From an uncultured Atopobium sp. (GTDB taxonomy: Bacteria > Actinomycetota > Coriobacteriia > Coriobacteriales > Atopobiaceae): a stretch of 64,000 nt of DNA. The notes under the pieces were generated by a model. The model saw nothing but the letters and a program-made list of their open reading frames with translations. It searched no databases and was not told where the DNA came from. A program made the position numbers and the translations under genes. The DNA lies in contig CALIZS010000005.1 of NCBI GenBank assembly GCA_938028565.1, positions 116,140 to 180,139 of the forward strand, read 5' to 3'. Below, in pieces: positions 51,556 through 60,566 of the stretch; position 1 is the first letter of the stretch, and each line of letters begins with the position of its first letter.

Positions 51556-52695
51556 ATGGACGCATTGTATATAGCAACCTCAGAAGAACTTTCCGCATTT
51601 TGTGAGCGAGCAAAGACTTCGCATATCCTTGCAGTTGATACGGAGTTTCTTCGCGAGAAAACCTACTTCCCCAAGCTTTGCCTGGTGCAGGTTTCCACAG
51701 GTTCAGAGATTGCTGCGATTGATCCCTTGCTTATCGACGACCTAACTCCGCTTAAAGACCTCCTGGAAAATCCGCAGATTATCAAGATTTTTCACGCGTG
51801 CTCACAAGACCTTGAAGTCTTGCTAGAAAAAATGGATTGCGCATGCGCTCCTGTATTTGATACGCAGGTAGCAGCTGCATTTTTGGGTATGCGTCAGCAG
51901 GTGAGCTATGCTGGTCTGGTAGAAAATTTTGCTAACGTTAAGCTTGCAAAGGCTGAGTCTTTAACAGACTGGTCAAAGCGACCTCTTGATAAAGAGCAGC
52001 TGGTATATGCCGAGGATGACGTGAGATATCTTCCCGCAATCTACAATCAAATGGTCGAGAAGCTCATCAAGCTTGATCGTCTGAGCTGGGTAAAGCCAGA
52101 GATGGACCAGCATACTAATATTGAGCAGTATCGTCGAGACCCCTATCAGGCATATCTCCGTTTAAAACGTTCTGGCTCGCTTACGCGTAGACAACTTGCT
52201 ATTGCTCGAGAGGTGTGTGCCTGGCGAGAAGAAACTGCTGCTAAAAGAGATATTCCACGTAAGTGGGTACTTTCAGACGAACTCATTATTGAGATTTGTC
52301 GCCGTGTTCCTACAACACCAGATAGACTGCGCAAAATCCGCGGCACTGAGCAAATCTCTCAAGGTGGGGTAGTGCATCTACTAGATGCAATTAAGTGTGG
52401 ACAAAAGACACCCGCAGATCAGTGTCCAAAAATCGAACATCATGCTCATCCTTCAGCTGGCTCTGAAGGTGTTGTTGAGCTTATGTATGCTCTTATCAGG
52501 ATTGTTTCAGAAAAAGAGGGAATTGCATCTCCGTTAATTGCCAATAAAGATGATCTTACTGATTTGCTTTTGGATAGGTCTGACGCAAGACTTAAAACCG
52601 GATGGCGCTATCAATTAGTAGGCAAGCAGCTTGTTGGACTACTCAATGGCGAGGTAGGGCTAACAGTTAAAAACGGTCGAGTAGAGCTATTGTAA
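51556..52695 (+). CDS. rnd: Ribonuclease D (DEDDy 3'-5' exonuclease)
   Basis: Trims tRNA 3' ends. It has 379 aa. The DEDDy residues are visible: AVDTEFLREKTY (first Asp and Glu), HACSQDLEVL (second Asp) and YAEDDVRYL (Tyr and last Asp), followed by HRDC-like helical regions. I chose ATG 51556 because the family starts close to MDALYIATSEEL; in-frame ATGs at 51505 and 51514 would add up to 17 residues. The Shine-Dalgarno is weak for all three. Divergent from the lipid kinase gene. Confidence 0.9.
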   Translation: MDALYIATSEELSAFCERAKTSHILAVDTEFLREKTYFPKLCLVQVSTGSEIAAIDPLLIDDLTPLKDLLENPQIIKIFHACSQDLEVLLEKMDCACAPVFDTQVAAAFLGMRQQVSYAGLVENFANVKLAKAESLTDWSKRPLDKEQLVYAEDDVRYLPAIYNQMVEKLIKLDRLSWVKPEMDQHTNIEQYRRDPYQAYLRLKRSGSLTRRQLAIAREVCAWREETAAKRDIPRKWVLSDELIIEICRRVPTTPDRLRKIRGTEQISQGGVVHLLDAIKCGQKTPADQCPKIEHHAHPSAGSEGVVELMYALIRIVSEKEGIASPLIANKDDLTDLLLDRSDARLKTGWRYQLVGKQLVGLLNGEVGLTVKNGRVELL

Positions 52696-52798
52696 AAGCA
52701 GCGTATTACCTAGGATTAAGCATGATTACTCTTACAAACCTGACTTTTTGTCCGGTGAGTTGGGTATACTCATCTCTATACATAGATAGGAGAAAAAC

Positions 52799-53485
52799 AT
52801 GTATTACTCAGGTGCGTTTATCCCATACGTTGTTCTAGTAGTTGCCTCGTTGGTGCTCGGATTGGGTACTCAGTGGTACATCAAACATGAATTTAAAAAG
52901 TATTCTCTAGTTCCTTCAGGGTTTAATGCCACTGGCGCTTCTGTTGCTCGTACCATGATGGACACTAACGGAGCGGCCAATGTTGGCATTAAGAGAATTT
53001 CTGGTGAGCTCACCGATAACTTTGATCCACGTGACAATTGCCTGCACCTCTCTGATGCAAACTTCTCTGAGGGTAGCGTAGCTTCAGTTGCTGTTTCTTG
53101 TCATGAAGCAGGTCATGCTGTTCAGACCGCTAAGATGTACATGCCATCTCGCGTTCGTTCCGCTCTTGTTCCTATTGTTAATTTAGCATCTGCAGCATGG
53201 ATTTATGTCTTTATCGCTGGCGTCTTGCTCAATGTTTCAGGTATGACTGTGCTTGCAATTTGGCTCTATGCATTTACCTTCTTGTTCCATATAGTTACGC
53301 TTCCTGTAGAGATTGATGCCTCAAGGCGTGGATTGGCTTTTTTGAAGGCAAACGCTCCCGCAGGCTTTGACTACAATGGCGCTAAAAAGGTACTAATTGC
53401 TGCTGCTCTTACGTATGTAGCTGCTGCAATGGTTTCTGCACTTCAGCTACTGTATCTGCTTGGTTCTTCCAGAAGCAGGAATTAG
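52799..53485 (+). CDS. YugP-family membrane zinc metalloprotease
   Basis: Neutral zinc metallopeptidase of the Zn_peptidase_2/YugP family, 228 aa. Four hydrophobic helices flank the HExxH-type active site SCHEAGHAVQ (about 101-110), and a conserved EIDASRRG carries the third zinc ligand region. ATAGGAG precedes ATG 52799; GGGTATACTC at about 52768 is a -10-like element. The substrate is unknown for this family. Three bp separate its stop from xseA. Confidence 0.9.
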   Translation: MYYSGAFIPYVVLVVASLVLGLGTQWYIKHEFKKYSLVPSGFNATGASVARTMMDTNGAANVGIKRISGELTDNFDPRDNCLHLSDANFSEGSVASVAVSCHEAGHAVQTAKMYMPSRVRSALVPIVNLASAAWIYVFIAGVLLNVSGMTVLAIWLYAFTFLFHIVTLPVEIDASRRGLAFLKANAPAGFDYNGAKKVLIAAALTYVAAAMVSALQLLYLLGSSRSRN

Positions 53486-53487
53486 TA

Positions 53488-54837
53488 ATGGATCAGATTC
53501 AAGAGAAAGAAGATTCTGTTCTTTCAGTATCTGATGCGGTGCTCTTTGCAAAAAATGAAGTTGCCTTAATGCCATCTATGACGGTGGTTGGAGAGGTCTC
53601 TGGATTTAGGGGTCCAAACTATAAGTCCGGTCATTGCTACTTTGACGTAAAAGACCCTGTGAGCTCTATGGCGGTTATTGTCTGGTCAAAGATTTATGCT
53701 GCTAGCGGCATTACGCTGCAAGACGGTATGAAGATTCAGATGACTGGAAAGTTTGATATTTACGCTTCAAGTGGCAAGCTTTCTTTTCATGCCCGCACCA
53801 TTCAGATTGCTGGGGAAGGAGACCTTCGCCAAAAGGTTGCTCAGCTTGCTAAAAAGCTAGAAAAAGAAGGTCTTACAGACATTTCCAGAAAGCGCTACAT
53901 TCCAGAGTTCTGTACACGCATTGGTGTGGTTACTTCACTTTCTGGCAGCGTCATTGATGATGTTAAGCGTACGCTTGCGCGCAGAAACCCTCTTGTAGAG
54001 CTTGAGGTATCTGGCTGTGCTGTTCAGGGTACTCATGCACCTGCAACTATTATTAGAGCTCTCCAGGTTGCTGCAACTACACGGCCAGATGCAATTTTGC
54101 TGGTGCGTGGTGGAGGCTCATTTGAAGACCTTATGTGCTTCAATGACGAGGGAGTGGCTCGCGCTATTGCTGCATGTCCAGTTCCTGTTATCACAGGCAT
54201 TGGTCATGAGCCCGATACCACCATTGCAGATATGGTTTCTGATAGAAGAACTTCAACGCCAACAGCTGCTGCAGAGTCTGTGGCTCCTGCCATTAGTGAG
54301 TTACAAACTACGTTTAACAACAGAATTTCTCGCCTTGGAAATGCTACAAGAAAGATTTTGCAGTTCTATAAGACGGATCTAACTGCTGTTGAACAGCGTT
54401 CTAACTTGGCAATGAGAAATGCCCTATCAAGTAAAAAATTCCAGCTAGAGAAGCTGTCTGATCGTCCGTGTTTGAAAGACCCTGCGTATATTATTTCTAC
54501 AAGAACAGAAGATCTTAATCAGACAGAGCAAAGATTAATGGACGCTCTACCAGCGCTTCTTTTAAGAAAGAAAGAGATGCTTTCTGTTGAGTCGCAAAGA
54601 CTTACCAGAGCTAGTGCAGCCATGCTTCATCCATATGAGGCTTCTTTTTCTTCGCTTGCGGGAAAACTAGATGCGCTTTCTCCTTTAAAGGTTCTTACAA
54701 GGGGATATGCATATGTTCAAGATGAAAAGGGTTCTGTCATTAAAACGGCCAAAGATGCTTCAGTTGGAGATTCTTTGCTGGTCAAAATGACGGATGGAAC
54801 AATCAGGGCAACTGTTTCTGATATTGAGCTCTCATAG
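53488..54837 (+). CDS. xseA: Exodeoxyribonuclease VII large subunit
   Basis: Subunit of the single-strand-specific exonuclease VII, 449 aa. The OB fold lies in the first 100 residues (VVGEVSGFRGPNYKSGHCYF). The catalytic domain shows IGVVTSLSGSVIDDV, LLVRGGGSFEDLMCFN, TGIGHEPDTTIAD and DRRTSTPTAAAE. A long helical C-terminus follows. The ATG is 2 bp after the previous stop; CAGGAATT lies upstream. XseB is encoded 14 bp downstream. Confidence 0.95.
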   Translation: MDQIQEKEDSVLSVSDAVLFAKNEVALMPSMTVVGEVSGFRGPNYKSGHCYFDVKDPVSSMAVIVWSKIYAASGITLQDGMKIQMTGKFDIYASSGKLSFHARTIQIAGEGDLRQKVAQLAKKLEKEGLTDISRKRYIPEFCTRIGVVTSLSGSVIDDVKRTLARRNPLVELEVSGCAVQGTHAPATIIRALQVAATTRPDAILLVRGGGSFEDLMCFNDEGVARAIAACPVPVITGIGHEPDTTIADMVSDRRTSTPTAAAESVAPAISELQTTFNNRISRLGNATRKILQFYKTDLTAVEQRSNLAMRNALSSKKFQLEKLSDRPCLKDPAYIISTRTEDLNQTEQRLMDALPALLLRKKEMLSVESQRLTRASAAMLHPYEASFSSLAGKLDALSPLKVLTRGYAYVQDEKGSVIKTAKDASVGDSLLVKMTDGTIRATVSDIELS

Positions 54838-54851
54838 ATTAGGGGAACAAC

Positions 54852-55115
54852 ATGGATACTAAGAAGACCGAAGAGCTGACGTTTAAAGACGCTTCTATTG
54901 AACTTGAGCAGATTGTTCGTAAGCTTGAGGGTACAGATTTGGAGCTCGAGGAGTCTTTGGCTCTGTATGCTCGTGGCGTTGAGCTGGTAAAGGATCTTCG
55001 TGGAAGGCTTGATACTGCAGAGCAGAAGGTTAAGGTTCTGCTTGATGAGTCCCAGGCAGGAGCTGCAATTACTGACACAACCGCAGCGCCTTCTACTGCA
55101 TATTTAGACGAGTAA
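54852..55115 (+). CDS. xseB: Exodeoxyribonuclease VII small subunit
   Basis: An 87-aa partner of XseA. The conserved first part reads TFKDASIELEQIVRKLEG and DLELEESLALYARGVEL, the family hallmark, followed by a short acidic/Ala-rich tail. GGGGAACAAC precedes ATG 54852. Together the two make the exonuclease VII holoenzyme. Confidence 0.93.
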   Translation: MDTKKTEELTFKDASIELEQIVRKLEGTDLELEESLALYARGVELVKDLRGRLDTAEQKVKVLLDESQAGAAITDTTAAPSTAYLDE

Positions 55116-55125
55116 AGGAGAGGTT

Positions 55126-55470
55126 ATGTCTGATTGCATTTTTTGTAAGCTTGCTAACAAAGAAATCCCTACAGAGTTTCTCTATGAGGATGAAAACGTT
55201 GTAGCTTTTAATGACCTAAATCCTATTACTCCTGTTCACGTTCTCGTTGTACCAAAGAACCACTACGACAACATCATTGATGGTATTCCTGCTGCAACCC
55301 TTGAGAGTGTTACTAAGGCTATAACTGCGGTAACAGAAAAGACAGGAATCAAAGAGACGGGATTTCGCGTTGTTACCAACACTGGAAAGCATGGTGGTCA
55401 GACAGTCAATCACGTCCACTTCCACATTTTAGGTGGCAAGCAGATGAATGATTCTATGGGCGGAAAATAA
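55126..55470 (+). CDS. HIT-family nucleotide hydrolase (HINT-like)
   Basis: A 114-aa protein of the histidine-triad superfamily that acts on nucleoside phosphoramidates. Seen are the start CIFCKLANKEIPTEFLYED and the triad NHVHFHILGG near the C-terminus. AAAGGAGAGG lies 6 nt before ATG 55126. It is 10 bp downstream of xseB and co-transcribed. Confidence 0.94.
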   Translation: MSDCIFCKLANKEIPTEFLYEDENVVAFNDLNPITPVHVLVVPKNHYDNIIDGIPAATLESVTKAITAVTEKTGIKETGFRVVTNTGKHGGQTVNHVHFHILGGKQMNDSMGGK

Positions 55471-55603
55471 AAATATTCAATTTTTTTGCTCGTCTATTTA
55501 ACTCCGGGGTATCTTGGGGTTTATGATGTCATGCGGTTATGTTTATTTGAAGTAGGAGAGGAAGACTTACTAGTCTGCACTGCTTCACGGAAAGAGGAGT
55601 TAC

Positions 55604-56773
55604 ATGAACGTACTGGTTATCAACGCCGGCAGCTCGTCTCTTAAGTATCAGCTTCTTGACGTTGACACCCGCGAGGTTTACGCAAAAGGAAACTGCGAGC
55701 GTATCGGTATCGAAGGTTCTTTTGTTGGTCATGAGGAGCTTGGTGGAGAGAAGCAGAAGCTTGAGGTTGCTCTTCCTGATCATAAGACTGCAATTAAGCA
55801 TGTCTTTGACATCCTTAAGACTATTGATAAGCCAATCGACGGCATTGGTCACCGCGTTGTTCAGGGCGGTTGGTACTTCCCAGAGTCTGCAGTTGTAGAC
55901 GATAAGGTTCTGGCTCAGGTTCGTGAGGTTGCTCCACTTGCTCCTCTTCACAACTATGCTGAGGCTGACGTTATTGAGATTTGCCGTGAGCTCTTCCCAG
56001 AGGTTGGCAATGTAATCGTCTGTGATACTTCTTTCCACTTCAACATGCCAGAGAAGGCACATCGCTATGCTCTTCCTCGCGATGTTGTTGATAAGTACCA
56101 CGTCCGCAAGTACGGTGCTCACGGTACTTCTCACCGCTACATTTGGCGTGCAACCAATGAGTTCACCAATGGTCAGACTCACAAGCTGGTAAGCTGCCAC
56201 CTTGGTTCTGGCGCTTCTCTTTCCGCTATTGAGGATGGTCGCGATCTTGAGACCACCATGGGTCTTACTCCACTCGATGGCCTTATCATGGGCACCCGTT
56301 GCGGCACAATTGACCCAGCTACTGTCTTCTATCTCTCTCGCGTTGGTGGCTATTCCATCGATGAGATTGACACAATGATGAACAAGCAGTCTGGTCTTCT
56401 TGCTCTGTCTGGACACTCCGATTCTCGTGATATTGAGGACGGCGCTCATGCTGGCGATAAGGACTGCCAGCTTGCACTTGAGATGTTCTACTATCGTACC
56501 TCCCAGCTCATCATGGAGATGGCTCAGGCTATGCACGGCTTTGATACCATGGCATTCTCCGCTGGTATTGGTGAGAACTCCGATGAGATGCGTCTTGGCG
56601 TTGTCAAAGAGCTTGAGTGGATGGGTGTCAAGATTGATGAGGAGAAGAACAAGGTTCGCTCCGGTGAAATCCGTGACATTTCTGCTCCAGATTCAAAAGT
56701 ACGCGTCTTGGTGGTACCTACCAACGAGGAGTACATGATTGCTCTTGACGTTCAGGAGCTTCTGGGTAAGTAG
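55604..56773 (+). CDS. ackA: Acetate kinase
   Basis: Makes ATP from acetyl phosphate in fermentation. It has 389 aa. Seen are VLVINAGSSSLKYQLLD, GHRVVQGG, VCDTSFHFNMPEKA, YGAHGTSHRY with the catalytic His, and FSAGIGENSDEMR. AAAGAGGAG lies 5 nt before ATG 55604. Phosphotransacetylase is not adjacent. A terminator follows, and beyond it the AT-rich methyltransferase cassette begins on the other strand. Confidence 0.96.
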   Translation: MNVLVINAGSSSLKYQLLDVDTREVYAKGNCERIGIEGSFVGHEELGGEKQKLEVALPDHKTAIKHVFDILKTIDKPIDGIGHRVVQGGWYFPESAVVDDKVLAQVREVAPLAPLHNYAEADVIEICRELFPEVGNVIVCDTSFHFNMPEKAHRYALPRDVVDKYHVRKYGAHGTSHRYIWRATNEFTNGQTHKLVSCHLGSGASLSAIEDGRDLETTMGLTPLDGLIMGTRCGTIDPATVFYLSRVGGYSIDEIDTMMNKQSGLLALSGHSDSRDIEDGAHAGDKDCQLALEMFYYRTSQLIMEMAQAMHGFDTMAFSAGIGENSDEMRLGVVKELEWMGVKIDEEKNKVRSGEIRDISAPDSKVRVLVVPTNEEYMIALDVQELLGK

Positions 56774-56889
56774 GTTTTGTCTATACTCTAAAGTTTTTTG
56801 AATGACTCCCGCAAATTAGAGGGTTGAACTTAGGGATTTGCCAGAACAAGCAAATTTAATCCGACCTTCTTCAAGCGGAACAACAGATG

Positions 56890-56933
56890 AACGACCATGT
56901 TAGAGTGCAATACTCCTTCATGGTCGTTTTTTA
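56890..56933. terminator. Bidirectional terminator between ackA and the methyltransferase cassette
   Basis: AACGACCATG (56890-56899) pairs with CATGGTCGTT (56919-56928) over a 19-nt loop and is followed by a T run ending at the stop codon of the minus-strand gene. Confidence 0.8.
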
Positions 56934-59477
56934 TTAAACATCACGCCTGTTAGCTAAAAATGCAAGTAACCTCGAAGCCTCATTTAGTTTATCATTTGCA
57001 TTGATTCCAAATAATTCTTCAGCCCATATACGGTCTATGTCTCTAATCTCTGGATTCTTTAGTTCCAAGAAGGTAACATTTGATATCTCAGATTGGATTC
57101 TTGAAAACAACGTGTCTGATAAAGCATCAAAATTTGGAACTAATGTGGTAAGAATATCTTTTACTTCCATTTTTCTCATGCCTACCTCGTCCTTGGATGA
57201 AACCTCACATATCAGCTGATAAAAAATGGTAGTCATCCACGAGGATAGTAGAATCGCTTGCTCTAATGTTGTCATATTACATACCACAAAATTAGTGGAA
57301 ACAAAAACTCTTTCCCTGGAAAAGTAAGCTCTACCTTTTGTCCTTATTGCCCGAGGAATCAACACGACATTTTCTGGAAATGCGCCTCTACTTTCTCGAT
57401 CTAAAATACGTTTCCACTCCGATACAGGTTTTATATTTCTGGCTTGCCTTCCATTATTTGACGGTAAAGATACATAATCGTTTAAGATTGAGTCTATGAT
57501 TACTGGTGGATTTAATGAAGAATCTAAAAACTTACTATCTCCACCTTGTATATCCACAGTGTCAATATGTGCGTTGTGCAGGCCAGAGCCTAAATTTACG
57601 CGTCCATCATAACTATTATAAAGAGTATCGTTGGAATCAAAGAAAAGAAGATTACTGCCACCGTTGTTTGCTGCTCCTCCTCTTTTCACCGGGAAGTTAT
57701 AGCTATCCAATTGGATCAGTTTTGGTGACGAAGTCAATTCTGACTGAACATAAGAAATTGAGTCAATCATATCATTATTAAGCTCACGCCAACCATCTCT
57801 CATACTGTTTACAAGCGAGGTTCTTGAGATAATTTTTCCCTCTATTCCCGGAATAATAGTTCTAAAATCGTTTGTGAGATTCATGCTTAGAGTAGAGTTG
57901 AATGCATCTGCGTCAATATCAGGGATATTGTTCATACTTGTTATAATATCAATCTCATCGTATGTTCGCTTTGTAGATCCGAGAAGGACACAGGTGTCTT
58001 TGGTGACATCTTTGAAGATTCCTTCGCCAGGATAAATAAAAATCTTTTTCAAGCCAAATTTGGATAGAAGCAGTTGACGAATATTAACTGCTTCGTTGCC
58101 ACGTGCCGTTAAATGCGTTTTTGGAAATACACAGGCAATTGTAGTTCCTTCAGGCAACAACTCTGTAAGTAATTCGATAAACACCGCTTCTAATGGCATC
58201 TGCCCATTGTTTGTTATTGCCTGCGTTCCGCTAATTCTGTGTATTGCTTGAAAAAATGACTGCTTGCGTGTGACGCAATTTATGCCTGCAACGAAAGGTG
58301 GATTAACAAGAAGGACTTTAACATTCTCAAAATATGTAGGGTTTAAATTAGTGATGTCATTGCAGGTAATATTGGGAGCAATAGTGGTGTTTATGCTGCT
58401 AGCATAATTTAGTCCTAATCTCAAAGATAAAAGCTCTAATAGCTGTTGATTACAATCATTTGCAATTATCTGATTAGATTCAAGATTATACACTGGAATC
58501 GCAGAACTAATCAGATTTCCGCTTCCTGCGGCCGGATCACAGATATAGTCTTCCGAGTTTAAATCCCCACTAATACTATGAGCAAGAATTGCAACAATTT
58601 TTGCCAATTCCAAATCTGTTGGTACTTCTCCATCATGCTCATGCCCAGCAGATACTATTTGATGCAATGTATCAGCAATGGAGTCACCCGTCACACTCTG
58701 TTTGCCGTAATTGAAAAGCTCCGTAAGCAGGGAGTTAGCAACAGATACTGTTGAATCAAATAGTGTAGTGCAGTAATTAAAAATGCCGGAAAAATCAACA
58801 CGACTGCCTTCATTGCATATTTGCTGAATATTTCCATGAAAAACTCGGATATCGTGGAGATCATTCCTGCCCACATATTCGAATGAACCACGAATATATT
58901 CATAAAGCATTAATGCGAGATTACTTTTCCATTTGCGATAATCGAACCTTACAGGCTCTATCTCAGCAACGAAGTCATCTAAAGTCAAGAAATAGCTATA
59001 TCGATCCGCTAATATGGCATCAATAGTATCCTTAAAATAAATAGAAAGAGCATCACACAAGGCAGTTTCATCCGTGAAAGACAGAAAATCACCTATAACA
59101 GAAAGTCCTGGTTGAACCATTTGCTGATATGTTCGCAGTCGCGCCGAATCATATCTAAATAAAATAGCTCGTTCAAGATTAGTGAGGATGTAATAAGGCT
59201 TCTCTGTTATGCCAGCGTTACTCTGAACATATGACATTGCTTGAAATTGATACCGAGTACTGTTTACTGCAGCAGGGGTTCGCTTTACTTCAATAACACA
59301 GAGATACTTGTGAGTTGTAATATTTTCAATAACAAAATCCATCTCCAAAGAGCCTGTGTAGCGATGGTGAACAACTATATAATTTGTATCCTGTCCGAGA
59401 AGTCTTAGGGCAATATTAAGGGCATTTTCGCATATGGGATGATAAACGCCTACCTCTGAATCGTTATAATTAATCAT
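56934..59477 (-). CDS. Fused PD-(D/E)XK nuclease / N6-adenine DNA methyltransferase (type IIG-like)
   Basis: An 847-aa single-chain restriction-modification candidate. Residues 40-85 carry a PD-(D/E)XK site: Asp47, Glu63-Val-Lys65 (VIEVKRT) and a QxxxY motif (Gln79-Tyr83), a combination known from HsdR-type nucleases. After a helical linker comes an HsdM-like methyltransferase: motif I DPAAGSGN (314-321) and motif IV NPPF (392-395; NPPY is usual). Residues 500-847 should hold the target-recognition region. There is no ATPase and no separate HsdS. GAGGAAG, overlapping the stop of the upstream cytosine methyltransferase gene, precedes ATG 59477. It could be a self-modifying nuclease or, if the nuclease site is inactive, a methyltransferase. 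Confidence 0.8.
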   Translation of the reverse strand: MINYNDSEVGVYHPICENALNIALRLLGQDTNYIVVHHRYTGSLEMDFVIENITTHKYLCVIEVKRTPAAVNSTRYQFQAMSYVQSNAGITEKPYYILTNLERAILFRYDSARLRTYQQMVQPGLSVIGDFLSFTDETALCDALSIYFKDTIDAILADRYSYFLTLDDFVAEIEPVRFDYRKWKSNLALMLYEYIRGSFEYVGRNDLHDIRVFHGNIQQICNEGSRVDFSGIFNYCTTLFDSTVSVANSLLTELFNYGKQSVTGDSIADTLHQIVSAGHEHDGEVPTDLELAKIVAILAHSISGDLNSEDYICDPAAGSGNLISSAIPVYNLESNQIIANDCNQQLLELLSLRLGLNYASSINTTIAPNITCNDITNLNPTYFENVKVLLVNPPFVAGINCVTRKQSFFQAIHRISGTQAITNNGQMPLEAVFIELLTELLPEGTTIACVFPKTHLTARGNEAVNIRQLLLSKFGLKKIFIYPGEGIFKDVTKDTCVLLGSTKRTYDEIDIITSMNNIPDIDADAFNSTLSMNLTNDFRTIIPGIEGKIISRTSLVNSMRDGWRELNNDMIDSISYVQSELTSSPKLIQLDSYNFPVKRGGAANNGGSNLLFFDSNDTLYNSYDGRVNLGSGLHNAHIDTVDIQGGDSKFLDSSLNPPVIIDSILNDYVSLPSNNGRQARNIKPVSEWKRILDRESRGAFPENVVLIPRAIRTKGRAYFSRERVFVSTNFVVCNMTTLEQAILLSSWMTTIFYQLICEVSSKDEVGMRKMEVKDILTTLVPNFDALSDTLFSRIQSEISNVTFLELKNPEIRDIDRIWAEELFGINANDKLNEASRLLAFLANRRDV

Positions 59478-59486
59478 AAATCTTCC

Positions 59487-60566
59487 TCACAAGTATTTCT
59501 TTAATTCTACGGCAATAACCTCAGCAAGTAATGGGGGAACAGCATTGCCAACAATCAAGTTTCTCCCTTGTTTGCTACTTGAAACAATTTGATATGAATC
59601 GGGGAAGGACTGTAGCCTCAAGGCCTCTCTGACTGTAATTAATCTGTCCTGACTGTAATGAATGTTACATCCTACATTAGGTCGATTAAAATATGTATTA
59701 ATAGTATAGGATGGCTTATCAGGGAGCATACGACCATAACACGTAGTATGCCCTCCATCGCGCTGTAATCTTCTAATACGTTCAGATGGAACATCGGCTG
59801 GAATATCATTGTAATTTCCACCGGGTTTGACATGTGTGCAGATATATTTATCTAATTCGCTCATTTTTGACATAAAATGCTCCGTGACCGCATCTTTTGT
59901 CCGAATTGCTTTCTGATAGTTGTTCTGTGGTGGGCATCTATACTCAACAACACCGTTTTCATCATTAATGGGTGCGCCTAAATCATCTAAGGCTTGTTTG
60001 ACACTTATATAAGGGAGTAAGCCTTCGCCGAAATCCCCGTGTGTTGCTGCAGGGAAAGCAAAGTGTCCATTTTTTAGTCCGACAATTATCACTCTGCGTC
60101 TTCTTTGCGGAACACCATAATCCGCCGCATTCATAACCTGCATTTTAACATTGTATCCAATATTCTTAAAGGCTTCCTTAAGTTGGTCTACAATTTTTGA
60201 ACCACTTGAATTTTTTGCAGATAACAGCCCCGTTACATTTTCAAAAACAAAAGCCTTAGGCTGCACTGCTTCAAGGATTTTCATATAATGCCAGATAAGC
60301 TGTCCTCTCGCATCTTCGACATTTCTCATTCCGGCAAGAGAGAATGATTGACACGGTGGACCCCCTATAATAATGTCACAATGTGGGATGTTCTGAACAT
60401 TCTCCATAGTAATATCGGCGTACTTAATATGATCTCCTATGTTTTGTCTATATGTTTTAACGGCATTTTCGTTATTATCAATTGCCCATAGAATTCTATA
60501 ACCAGCGTTAATAAATCCTAAGTCCAGCCCTCCACCGCCAGAAAACAAGCTAACAACACTTGACAT
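59487..60566 (-). CDS. C5-cytosine DNA methyltransferase
   Basis: A 359-aa DNA methylase. Seen are motif I LFSGGGGLDLGF, motif IV GGPPCQSFS with the nucleophile Cys72, ENVTG, motif VIII VPQRRRRVIIVG, motif IX RLQSFPDSY and motif X GNAVPP. The target-recognition region lies between VIII and IX. ATG 60566 directly follows the stop of the adenine methylase gene with no gap. It is likely one of two protective methylases in this cassette, protecting a cytosine in one strand. Confidence 0.92.
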   Translation of the reverse strand: MSSVVSLFSGGGGLDLGFINAGYRILWAIDNNENAVKTYRQNIGDHIKYADITMENVQNIPHCDIIIGGPPCQSFSLAGMRNVEDARGQLIWHYMKILEAVQPKAFVFENVTGLLSAKNSSGSKIVDQLKEAFKNIGYNVKMQVMNAADYGVPQRRRRVIIVGLKNGHFAFPAATHGDFGEGLLPYISVKQALDDLGAPINDENGVVEYRCPPQNNYQKAIRTKDAVTEHFMSKMSELDKYICTHVKPGGNYNDIPADVPSERIRRLQRDGGHTTCYGRMLPDKPSYTINTYFNRPNVGCNIHYSQDRLITVREALRLQSFPDSYQIVSSSKQGRNLIVGNAVPPLLAEVIAVELKKYL

